The notes below the pieces were generated by a model. That model saw only the letters and a list, made by a program, of their open reading frames with translations, was not told the origin of the DNA and ran no database searches. The position numbers were made by a program, and so were the translations under genes. 64,000 nt of DNA, from NCBI RefSeq assembly GCF_030064125.1, contig NZ_CP125957.1:2852001-2916000 (forward strand), read 5' to 3'. Below, piece by piece: positions 43,248-51,367 of this stretch. Within the stretch, counting starts at the first letter, position 1. Every line of letters starts with the position of its first letter. The DNA is from Pseudomonas sp. G2-4. GTDB taxonomy: Bacteria > Pseudomonadota > Gammaproteobacteria > Pseudomonadales > Pseudomonadaceae.

Positions 43248-45662
43248 ATGAAGGCAACCTTAGGCATCTGTTTGATTACCCAGACGCAGCCTCTGATCGA
43301 GGATGTGGCATTTGTCGTCGAGTATTTGCAGGCCTGCTTGCAGCCACCGGCAAATAGTCCCGATTGGCCGCTCTCGATCAGAGGCTGTGAATCCATGCAT
43401 CAAGCCTTGGGGTCCAGGCCCCACGGCGAAGCTGTCCTGGAAACCCTGATGGTCCAGGCTCAGCGCTATTTGCAAGGCAACCCTTGCGCAGCGGCAGCGC
43501 TGCCGGACTTGTGGGTGCTGACGTTCGATTCGCCACAAGCCGCCCGGCAAAGTCTGCGACGGCAAACCCCCGCGTTATCCAACGAGCTGTTCATTCTCGA
43601 CCTTTGTCAGCAAACCGAGGCCGGGGACCAGGATCCCTTTGATGAGCTGATCGCCGCCGCGCCCGGCTCACGCCTGTCACCTCATTCGGCACTGCTGTAT
43701 TGCGCCTTGCCGGCCCTGCCGGGATGGATGAACCGGATCGGCGGCAACCGTCATCTGCGGGTGGCGGGGCAGGACCGGGCAGCGCGCCGGGCGGACCTGC
43801 TGCGCATCATCCTCGATCACTTGGAACACGCGCACTTCAACCGTCTGCTGGCACGCTCCATCAGCGGGCCGTTGCTGTCGGTGAGCCTGGCGACGGAAAT
43901 CACCCGGTTCATGTGCAGCCGCTGGCAGCAGCGCTGGGACTTTCATGCCTACACCGGGTCGATGGTGGCGGGGCTGATCCAGTCGATGCAGCAGAACGTC
44001 GCCGGTACCGGCGTGCGTTGCCTGGGCGGCTGCAACGAACACAGCCTGGCGGTCGCTGCCATGGCCGGCTGGCAGCTGTTTGGCCGGGCCTACGTGATTA
44101 CCGTGACCTCGGGAATGATCGATGAGTTTCGCGGCACCCTGGCCAACCTCAAGCGCCTTGGGGCGCCGGGGTTGATCGTCTGTGCCGACAGTCCGGAGAA
44201 CGTCTGGTTTGCCTTCCAGGGCACCCACGACCTGGACAACGACGGTTGTCGGGTCATCGAGGCCCGGGGATTGCGCCAGGTCTTCATCCGTAAGGTCGAG
44301 GAGATCGGCCCGCGCCTGGAAGAAGCCTTTGCCATGCTCGCCGAGCGGCCCGAACCGGTGTTCATCCTGGCCACCCAGGGGGTGCTCGAATCCCGGCCCC
44401 AGGTGCCGCTGGACGTACGCCTACCCGAAATCATGCCCGCGCCGGCCTGGTGTCCCGACACGCGTCAGGCCGACGCGCTGGACCAGGCCCTGCATCTGCT
44501 CAATCACGAGCCGGTGCATGTGTTATGGCAGTGCGGCAAGCTCAGCGCCGAGCAGCGTCGCCGGGTACACGCCCTGGCCGCGCGTGGCGCCATCGGCCTG
44601 GCGGACAGCATTACCCAACCCGGCAGTGTCGGCCCTTATCACGAGGGGCGGGCGGTGCCCGAGTACCTTGGGCCACTGTCCCTCTATGGGTTCAGCCGGC
44701 GGGTGTACCAGTTCATGCATTGCGAGCATGAGTTGAACGGCGCCCAGGACCACTGCGTGTTCTTTCTCAAGAGCAAGGTCGACCAGGCCGCCACGCCGTT
44801 TTCCGAAGGCAAGCTCAAGCGTCAGCTGCGGGTGGTGCAGGTCAATCATGAACCACGGCACCTTTCGCCGTTCACCGACCTGGCGCTGGATGTGCCACTG
44901 GACGAGTTCCTCGGCCATGTCGAGCGTGGGCTGCAGGTCGAACCGCAGGTGCTCGCGCTGCGGCGTGACAAGCTGCGGGAAATGGCGCAACGCAGCGAAA
45001 CCGTGGCGGCGGATCACATCGAGACCCTGCCCATGACCGCCAACTACTTTTTCCACCGGCTCGGTCACTTGGTGCGCGAGCTGATCGAGCGCCAGGATTA
45101 TCGCTACATCGGCGTCTACGATGTCGGTCGTTGCGGTATCTCGGCGGTGCGTAACGTGCCGCGCACCGACCCGGGTTTCTCAGGGTGGTATGGGCGAGCG
45201 TTGATGGGGGATGCGCTGATGGCCTTGCCGTATATCGCCATGACCGGCGAGGGCAATGTCCTGGCCTTCGTCGGTGATGGTGCCCGGGCCCTGGTGCCGG
45301 ATATCGAGGCGCGCCTGGCTGAAGGGCTGGCCCTGGATCCGTCGGCTAACCAGCGCAACGTCAGTCTGTTCTACCTCACCAACGGCATGTTGTCGCTGAT
45401 TCAGACGTACCTCGACAAACGCTATGCCCACAACGGCGCCCAGCAAGTCGCCGTGACCAACGCCGGGGCAATGGCTGCCCCTCTGGAACGGATCGGGCCC
45501 CTCAGCGTGCATCGCGAACGCCTCGTCAAGTTCGATGAAGCCGCCTTGCGCCAGGCCCTGACGCAACCCGGACGCCTGAACATCTTCGACGTATTGCTGG
45601 CCCATAACTCGGAGGGCGACGGTTTGAGCCTGGTCTCCGAAACCGCCTGGAACCGTCAATGA
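43248..45662 (+). CDS. Unusual TPP-dependent enzyme with extra N-terminal region
   Basis: About 804 residues (ATG 43248, AGGA site nine bases upstream; ATG 43239 is an alternative). Residues 1-200 match no family I recognise. From about 240 a PYR-like domain begins, with the cofactor-activating Glu264 in GGCNEHSLAVAAMAGW, followed by VITVTSGMIDEFRG. The C-terminal PP-like domain has GDG at 676-678 and YLTN at 709-712; the spacing is longer than the usual GDG-x25-NN motif, and only one Asn is present. It should be a decarboxylase or ligase of 2-oxo acids, with a substrate unlike those of standard families. Its stop overlaps the next gene, and the pair may act consecutively. Confidence 0.75.
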   Translation: MKATLGICLITQTQPLIEDVAFVVEYLQACLQPPANSPDWPLSIRGCESMHQALGSRPHGEAVLETLMVQAQRYLQGNPCAAAALPDLWVLTFDSPQAARQSLRRQTPALSNELFILDLCQQTEAGDQDPFDELIAAAPGSRLSPHSALLYCALPALPGWMNRIGGNRHLRVAGQDRAARRADLLRIILDHLEHAHFNRLLARSISGPLLSVSLATEITRFMCSRWQQRWDFHAYTGSMVAGLIQSMQQNVAGTGVRCLGGCNEHSLAVAAMAGWQLFGRAYVITVTSGMIDEFRGTLANLKRLGAPGLIVCADSPENVWFAFQGTHDLDNDGCRVIEARGLRQVFIRKVEEIGPRLEEAFAMLAERPEPVFILATQGVLESRPQVPLDVRLPEIMPAPAWCPDTRQADALDQALHLLNHEPVHVLWQCGKLSAEQRRRVHALAARGAIGLADSITQPGSVGPYHEGRAVPEYLGPLSLYGFSRRVYQFMHCEHELNGAQDHCVFFLKSKVDQAATPFSEGKLKRQLRVVQVNHEPRHLSPFTDLALDVPLDEFLGHVERGLQVEPQVLALRRDKLREMAQRSETVAADHIETLPMTANYFFHRLGHLVRELIERQDYRYIGVYDVGRCGISAVRNVPRTDPGFSGWYGRALMGDALMALPYIAMTGEGNVLAFVGDGARALVPDIEARLAEGLALDPSANQRNVSLFYLTNGMLSLIQTYLDKRYAHNGAQQVAVTNAGAMAAPLERIGPLSVHRERLVKFDEAALRQALTQPGRLNIFDVLLAHNSEGDGLSLVSETAWNRQ

Positions 45663-45685
45663 ACCCTTGCCAAGGACACACTCCC

Positions 45686-48208
45686 ATGAAATTCGGTTTC
45701 ATCGCCCACCCGACCTCCATTGCCCTGCAGCGTCAGGTGAAGATCATCGACCTGTTGGATCGCACGCTCGTTGAACAGGATCGCGGCTATCAGGCGCAGC
45801 TGTGGCAGGCGCGCAATCTGGTGCCATTCGCAGACTTCGGGCGCATCGTCAGCGCCAGTGGCGCGGTGTGCGAAGGCATCTTGCATTATCTGCCACTGAC
45901 CGCCGAGCAAATGCTCAGCCAGCCGCGAACCATTGCCGCACGGGTACTCGAAGGCGTGCACAGCCTGCAGCAGGAGGGCGCGCAACTGGTCGGCCTGGGT
46001 GGATTTACCGCGATTGTCGGCAACCGCGGGTTGCAGACCCTGGACCGCAGCGGCGTGCCGGTGACCACCGGCAATTCGCTGACTGCCTACGCTGCGTACA
46101 AGAATGTGCTGGAGGCCATGGCCCGGCTGGAGGTGGCGCCGGCCGACAGTGAAGTGGCCGTGGTCGGCTATCCCGGTTCGATTGCCTTGGTCATCGCCAA
46201 GCTTTTGGCCCGCGACGGTTGCCGCCTGCGCCTGGTGCATCGCGGCAGCGCGGAGCAGGGCCGTGAAAGCCTCGCCTGGCTGCCGGCGCAGTTTCACGGG
46301 CAAGTGCGGCTGACGGCGGATATCGACAGCTGCTACGACCAGGTACGTTTTTACGTGGCGGCGACGTCCAGCGGTGGGGTGATCGACCCTTACCGGTTGG
46401 CGCCGGGGTCGGTGGTGGTGGACGCTGCGCTGCCCCGCGATGTGTTGCCGTTTCATCAAGACCGCCAGGACATCCTGATTATTGACGGTGGCCTGGTGTC
46501 GGCCAGTACGCAGGTGCGCTTCGGCACTGAAACCCTGGGCCTGGCGCCGAAAAAATTCCTGAATGGCTGCCTGGCGGAAACCCTGGTGCTGGCGTTGGAG
46601 GGGCGTGCCGAAGCGTTTTCGATCGGCCGCGAATTGCCCGAGGAACGGGTACTGGAAATTGGCCGCATCGCCCAATTGCACGGTTTCTCGCCGTCGCCCA
46701 TGGCGTCTTATGGCGAGCGCCTGAACGATGCTGATTTCCAGGCCCTGCGACGATTTCATCGGAGCGCCAACGGCATCGCGCCCGTCGAACGACAGGCCGA
46801 CCAACCCGCCGCCCTGCGTGCCGAAGCCTTGCGGTGCTTCGGCCAGCACATCAACCCGGTGCTGCGTGAGTTCTACCAGTTCAACCACATCGAGCGCGTG
46901 TTCACCCAGGGCAGTGGTTGCTGGCTGACGGACCTGGACGGCGGCCGCTACCTGGATTTCGTCGCCGGCTACGGCTGCCTCAATACCGGGCACAATCATC
47001 CGCTCATCAACCAAGCGCTACAGGCGTATCTGCAACAGCAATACCCTACGTTCGTCCAGTACGTGTCGGTGCCCTTGCAGACCAGCCTGCTGGCCCAACG
47101 CCTGAGCGAACTGGCACCGGGCAATCTGGAGCGGGTGTTCTTCAGTAATTCGGGCACCGAGGCGATCGAGGCGGCGTTGAAGCTGGCGATGGCGGCCATG
47201 GAGCGACCTCGAATCCTGTATTGCGACAACGGCTATCACGGCAAGACCCTGGGGGCCTTGTCGGTCACGGGGCGGGACAAGCACCGCGACCCCTTCAAAC
47301 CTCTGCTGGCGCGCTGCGATTCGATCCCTTTCGGCGATCTGGCAGCGCTGGAAAGTGCCTTGGCCAAGGGTGATGTCGGCGCCTTTATCCTCGAGCCGAT
47401 TCAAGGCGAGGGTGGGGTGATCGTGCCGCCGCAGGGCTATCTGACGCAGGTTCGCGCGTTGTGCAGTGCCTACGATTGCTTGTTGATTGTCGATGAAATC
47501 CAGACCGGCCTGGGCCGCACCGGCAAGTTGTTCGCTTGTGAGTGGGAGGCTGTGGTGCCGGATATCCTGGTGCTGTCCAAGTCGTTGTCCGGCGGCGCGG
47601 TACCCATCGGCGCGACGCTGTCCAGTGCGGCGTTATGGGATCGAGCCTATGGCAGCATCGACACCTTTGCGTTGCACACTTCGACCTTCGGCGGCGGTAA
47701 CTTTGCATCGGCTTCGGCGCTGGCGACGCTTGACGTGATCACTTCCCAGGACCTGGCCGGCAACGCCGCCCGGGTGGGTGGGCAGCTCAAGCAGGCCTTG
47801 GGGGAAGCTGTCATGTCATACCCTTTCATTCGCGAGGTGCGCGGCGTCGGGTTGATGATTGCCATCGAGTTCGAATACAGCTTCAACGGCGGTGTCGAAG
47901 CTTTCGTTCGCGAGTTCGCCAGTCGTATTCCGGGCAACGCCGCAGGCACCTATCGCATGTTGTCGGGCAAGGCCAAGCGGCATATCGAGGAGGCTATCAG
48001 TGAGGTGGAGAAAAACTTCGAGGAGATGTTTGTTTTGCGTTTCGTCAGCAAGTTGTCCCAGGAGCATGGTGTGTTGACCTTCGTCACGGCCAACAACAAC
48101 CGGGTCATGCGTATTCAGCCGCCGCTGGTGCTCAATGACGTTGAAGCGCAGCATTTTGTCGAGGCTTTCAGCGCTGTGTGCGAGGACATGTCGACCTTTC
48201 TCGCCTGA
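45686..48208 (+). CDS. Fusion of acyl-ACP-reductase-like domain and class III aminotransferase
   Basis: An 840-residue fusion. The start is set at ATG 45686 (AAGGA nine bases upstream) because MKFGFIAHPTS matches the beginning of cyanobacterial long-chain acyl-ACP reductase (AAR); an ATG at 45659 is also in frame. Residues 1-340 follow AAR: LGGFTAIV at 104-111, TTGNSLTAY at 127-135, the nucleotide-binding GYPGSI at 161, GGVIDP at 230, DGGL at 267 and the active-site Cys295 in NGCLAETLVLALEG. Residues 385-840 are a PLP aminotransferase with NSGTEAIEAALKLA, YHGKTLGALS, DE at 603-604 and Schiff-base Lys632. The predicted reaction is NADPH reduction of a thioester to an aldehyde, then transamination to an amine. 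Confidence 0.85.
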   Translation: MKFGFIAHPTSIALQRQVKIIDLLDRTLVEQDRGYQAQLWQARNLVPFADFGRIVSASGAVCEGILHYLPLTAEQMLSQPRTIAARVLEGVHSLQQEGAQLVGLGGFTAIVGNRGLQTLDRSGVPVTTGNSLTAYAAYKNVLEAMARLEVAPADSEVAVVGYPGSIALVIAKLLARDGCRLRLVHRGSAEQGRESLAWLPAQFHGQVRLTADIDSCYDQVRFYVAATSSGGVIDPYRLAPGSVVVDAALPRDVLPFHQDRQDILIIDGGLVSASTQVRFGTETLGLAPKKFLNGCLAETLVLALEGRAEAFSIGRELPEERVLEIGRIAQLHGFSPSPMASYGERLNDADFQALRRFHRSANGIAPVERQADQPAALRAEALRCFGQHINPVLREFYQFNHIERVFTQGSGCWLTDLDGGRYLDFVAGYGCLNTGHNHPLINQALQAYLQQQYPTFVQYVSVPLQTSLLAQRLSELAPGNLERVFFSNSGTEAIEAALKLAMAAMERPRILYCDNGYHGKTLGALSVTGRDKHRDPFKPLLARCDSIPFGDLAALESALAKGDVGAFILEPIQGEGGVIVPPQGYLTQVRALCSAYDCLLIVDEIQTGLGRTGKLFACEWEAVVPDILVLSKSLSGGAVPIGATLSSAALWDRAYGSIDTFALHTSTFGGGNFASASALATLDVITSQDLAGNAARVGGQLKQALGEAVMSYPFIREVRGVGLMIAIEFEYSFNGGVEAFVREFASRIPGNAAGTYRMLSGKAKRHIEEAISEVEKNFEEMFVLRFVSKLSQEHGVLTFVTANNNRVMRIQPPLVLNDVEAQHFVEAFSAVCEDMSTFLA

Positions 48209-48226
48209 CGCATTGAATGCCTGGCG

Positions 48227-49163
48227 AAAGCCCTTTTTCGAGGTAGTGCTGTTCACTTGAGGGGCAACGGTGCTTCTTCCAGGGGGCACCGTTTTTGTAT
48301 TTTTTTGGGGGGGAGGTCGTGTGTATATCCGTTTTTTCGGTAACGGCGGCTGGCGGTTCCGCCCTTACGGCGTCTCACTTTTGAGAAGCGCAAAAGTAAG
48401 CAAAACGCTTTTGCCCCACCACTCGGTGCCTCGCTAGGGCTCGGCATGCCCGAACGCAGGCATTGCTCCGTGGGCCGCCGCGAAGGACCATCCATGGTCC
48501 AGCGCGGCTACCTCGGCATCCATGCCGAGGTGCCCTCTGCGCAATACCTACGTTCGGCCAGCGTGGTTAACGGGGCGCCGAGATCAACGTCCGCCGCGAG
48601 GCGGCCTGAGAGCCGACCTGGTTCTCTCGGTCGTACTCCGATCCAATTGTGGGAGCGAGCTCGCGATGACGACAGTAAATCCAATCTCTATCTAACCAAA
48701 CCACCGCCTTCGCGAGCAGGCTCGCTCCCACAGGAGAAATGCGATCACCCTGAATCAGGCCGGCTCTCAGGCCGCCTCGCGGCGGACGTTGATCTCGGCG
48801 CCCCATTAACCACGCTGGCCGAACGCAGGCATTGCGCAGTGGGCACCTCGGCATGGATGCCGAGGTAGCCGCGCTGGACCATGGATGGTCCTTCGCGGCG
48901 GGCCCACGGAGCAATGCCGGAGTGAGGGCACACCGAGCCTAGGCGAGGTGCCAAGTGGTGGGGCAAAAGCGCTTTGGTTACTTTCGCGCTTTTCGAAAGT
49001 GACCCGCCGTCAGGGCGGAACCCTAAGTCGCCGTTACCGCAGCAACGGATATACACACGACCTATAAACCCCCACCCACAAAAACAAACCCAAAAAAGCC
49101 CCCCCTCAGAAAGAAGCACCGTTTTCCCTTAAGTGAACAGCACTACCTCAAAAGAGGGCTTTT
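48227..49163. repeat. Long inverted-repeat element, copy 2, inside the cluster
   Basis: 937 bases starting 19 bases after the aminotransferase-fusion stop. The left arm is about 48227-48605 and the right arm about 48772-49163. The 18 bases AGGTAGTGCTGTTCACTT (48241-48258) recur exactly inverted at 49131-49148. The internal palindromes of copy 1 are all present. The centre (48606-48771) carries a REP pair (GTGGGAGCGAGCTCGCG, then GCGAGCAGGCTCGCTCCCAC). Its left arm resembles the right arm of copy 1 and vice versa, so the two copies are oppositely oriented. It separates the receptor-to-fusion operon from the sulfur-transfer genes. Open frames inside are not called as genes. Confidence 0.9.
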
Positions 49164-49301
49164 GTCTGTGGGCTGTAGCTTCAGGTGATCCAGACCGGCG
49201 ACGAGCCATTATCGCGTAATGGCATTCTCGAATGCATACGAAAACGGACCTTGTGCATATGAAATTCAAAGCCCTTTGAATTGATTAATCAAAGAGCCTG
49301 C

Positions 49302-49320
49302 TTGAGAATTACTTACATTC
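49302..49320. promoter_or_regulatory. Possible Fur box before the sulfur-transfer operon
   Basis: TTGAGAATTACTTACATTC, shifted by two bases, agrees with the Fur consensus at about 10 of 19 positions. It lies 18 bases before the moeZ-like start, in the short unique stretch (49164-49337) between the repeat element and the gene. A nearby inverted repeat, TTGATTAATCAA (49281-49292), may belong to the same promoter. Confidence 0.4.
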
Positions 49321-49337
49321 AGCAACAGGTATTAAAC

Positions 49338-50510
49338 ATGAAACTTCCCCCGCTTGTCGCTCCTGTTTCAAGTCTAAGTAACGAAGAAATAACCCGCTAC
49401 AGTCGACACTTGTTGATTCCTGATGTGGGCATGGAAGGGCAGTGTCGTTTAAAGAGCAGCAAAGTATTGGTGATCGGTGCCGGAGGCCTCGGTTCGCCGG
49501 CGTTGCTTTACCTGGCCGCGGCCGGTATCGGTACCCTGGGGATCATCGACTTCGACCGGGTGGACGAGTCCAATCTGCAACGCCAGGTGATCCACCGGGT
49601 GGCGACGGTCGGCCAGTTGAAGGTCGACAGCGCCGCCGAGGCCATCAACGCGCTGAACCCCTATGTAAAAGTCGAACGCCACGAACAGCGGCTTGAACCG
49701 GAAAGCGCCGTGCAGTTGTTCAGCCAGTACGACCTGATCCTCGATGGCACGGACAATTTTGCCACCCGCTACCTGGTCAACGATGCTTGTGTGTTGGCCA
49801 ACAAACCCTACGTCTGGGGTTCGATCTTCCGTTTCGAAGGCCAGGCCTCGGTGTTCTGGGAAAATGCCCCCGGCGGTGTCGGCCTCAACTACCGCGACCT
49901 GTACCCCGAGCCGCCTCCGCCCGAGCTGGCGCCTTCGTGTTCCGAAGGCGGGGTGCTGGGCATTTTGTGTGCGTCCATTGGCGCAATCATGGCCACTGAG
50001 GCGATCAAGCTGATCACCGGCATCGGCGATAGCCTGCTGGGGCGCCTGATGGTGTATGACGCATTGGACATGTCCTATCGGCAGATGCCGCTGCGCCGCT
50101 CTCCGGGCCGCCAGCCCATCACGGCCCTGAGCGACTACCAGGCTTTCTGCGGTTTGAACGCCCCTCACGGCGTGCAGGACTCGGACCTGCCCACGGTCAG
50201 CGCCAAGCAATTGCAGGCGTTGCGCGAAAGCGGCCAGGACGTGTTGTTGATCGATGTCCGTGACCGCGCCGAATGGGACATCGTGCGGATCCACGGCGCC
50301 CAGCACATCCCCAAGGGGCCGAAGACCGCGGAGTTGATCGAAACCCGTTTTGGCAAGCACGCCAACCTGATCCTGCACTGCAAGACCGGCGCACGTTCCA
50401 GGGCGGTGTTGCGCGAGCTTCAGGCGCGTGGCTTCAGCAACGTACGCAACCTCGACGGCGGCGTGCTGGCCTGGGTGCGGGATGTCGAGCCAACGTTGCC
50501 GGCCTACTGA
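49338..50510 (+). CDS. moeZ: MoeZ-type adenylyltransferase/sulfurtransferase (ThiF-rhodanese)
   Basis: A 390-residue two-domain enzyme begun at ATG 49338; an upstream ATG at 49281 gives an unlikely extension. The N-terminal ThiF/MoeB domain binds ATP (VIGAGGLGSPALLYLAAAG, DGTDNFATRY) and carries Cys201 in PSCSEGGVLG. The C-terminal rhodanese domain has active-site Cys348 in CKTGARSRA. There are no paired CxxC zinc motifs. It adenylates the C-terminal glycine of the small carrier protein encoded downstream and passes sulfur to give a thiocarboxylate. The equivalents are PdtF (PDTC) and QbsC (thioquinolobactin). A housekeeping role is less likely given the neighbours. Confidence 0.92.
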   Translation: MKLPPLVAPVSSLSNEEITRYSRHLLIPDVGMEGQCRLKSSKVLVIGAGGLGSPALLYLAAAGIGTLGIIDFDRVDESNLQRQVIHRVATVGQLKVDSAAEAINALNPYVKVERHEQRLEPESAVQLFSQYDLILDGTDNFATRYLVNDACVLANKPYVWGSIFRFEGQASVFWENAPGGVGLNYRDLYPEPPPPELAPSCSEGGVLGILCASIGAIMATEAIKLITGIGDSLLGRLMVYDALDMSYRQMPLRRSPGRQPITALSDYQAFCGLNAPHGVQDSDLPTVSAKQLQALRESGQDVLLIDVRDRAEWDIVRIHGAQHIPKGPKTAELIETRFGKHANLILHCKTGARSRAVLRELQARGFSNVRNLDGGVLAWVRDVEPTLPAY

Positions 50511-50531
50511 ACCTGAAAACGAGGACCGAGG

Positions 50532-50939
50532 ATGTTGAGTATTCGTGCCGGCCTGCTGGAAGCCATGCTGGAGCAGGCGCGACGGGATCATCCGCTGGAA
50601 ACCTGCGGCATCGTCGTCGCACCGGCGGGCGTTCGTACCGCCGAACGCCTGGTGCCGATGGACAACGCCGCCCGTTCGCCGACGTTCTTCAGCTTCGATC
50701 CCAGGCAACAATTGGCGGTCTGGCGAGCGCTGGACGAACGAGACGAAGAATGCCGGGTGATCTATCACTCCCATACCGCCAGTGTCGCTTATCCGAGCGC
50801 CGAGGATGTGCGCTATGCCGGTGACGCTTCGGTGCATTACGTCATTGTTTCAACACTGCAGGATGTAGATGAGTGGGTGCGAAGTTATCGCATCATTAAT
50901 AACAAAGTGACTGAAGAGCGTATTTGCGTCGTTAACTGA
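50532..50939 (+). CDS. JAMM/MPN+ metallopeptidase of the sulfur-carrier system (Mec/QbsD/PdtG type)
   Basis: A 135-residue zinc peptidase with the complete JAMM motif: Glu23 in LETCGIVV, then His79-x-His81, Ser89 and Asp92. In related systems the enzyme trims residues after the Gly-Gly of the sulfur carrier (QbsD) or releases cysteine from the carrier (Mec). It lies between the MoeZ-type enzyme and the carrier, exactly as in pdt/qbs. The carrier here already ends in Gly-Gly, so trimming seems unnecessary; see findings. Confidence 0.9.
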   Translation: MLSIRAGLLEAMLEQARRDHPLETCGIVVAPAGVRTAERLVPMDNAARSPTFFSFDPRQQLAVWRALDERDEECRVIYHSHTASVAYPSAEDVRYAGDASVHYVIVSTLQDVDEWVRSYRIINNKVTEERICVVN

Positions 50940-51008
50940 AACTTATAAGCGGCGCAGTTCAATTAATAATCACGAGCGAAGAGCTTATTAGGGCTCAGGG
51001 AGTTCTGC

Positions 51009-51281
51009 ATGTCGATTTTTGTCACGGTGCCTACTTTGTTACGCACTTTCACCCAAGATCAAAAGCGCGTCGAAGTTCAGGGGCAAACTGTTCTTGAAGT
51101 GATCGAAGACATGGAAAAACAGTATCCGGGCGTCAAGGAGCGGCTGATAGGCGACGGTCAGGTGCATCGTTTCGTGAACATCTACGTCAACGATGACGAC
51201 ATCCGCTTTGCCGACAACCTCGCCACGACGCTCAAGGCGGGCGACAGCCTCACCATCCTCCCCGCCGTGGCCGGCGGTTGA
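51009..51281 (+). CDS. MoaD/ThiS-family sulfur carrier protein
   Basis: A 90-residue ubiquitin-like protein ending ILPAVAGG, so the C-terminal Gly-Gly to be adenylated and thiocarboxylated is exposed without processing. The body has the beta-grasp pattern with FVNIYVNDDDIRF in the middle, closest to the CysO/MoaD group. A clear AGGGAG ribosome site precedes the ATG after a 69-base gap. It is the predicted sulfur donor for a thiocarboxylate product, like PdtH and QbsE. Confidence 0.93.
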   Translation: MSIFVTVPTLLRTFTQDQKRVEVQGQTVLEVIEDMEKQYPGVKERLIGDGQVHRFVNIYVNDDDIRFADNLATTLKAGDSLTILPAVAGG

Positions 51282-51367
51282 GGCCTGATGCTCTGACCCG
51301 GGGCTGCGCGCGGTACCTCACCAAAGGCTCGCGCGTGGCGGTATGGAAACCTGCTGGTATAGGTCTT

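Noticed and set aside
45656..47014. 452-codon minus-strand frame opposite the reductase-aminotransferase gene
   Set aside because: Antisense to a gene with clear AAR and PLP motifs.
48446..49119. Small open frames in long-repeat copy 2
   Set aside because: Same repeat-derived translations as in copy 1; not genes.
49449..50837. 462-codon minus-strand frame opposite the moeZ-like gene
   Set aside because: Overlaps two genes with intact catalytic motifs; no recognisable domain.
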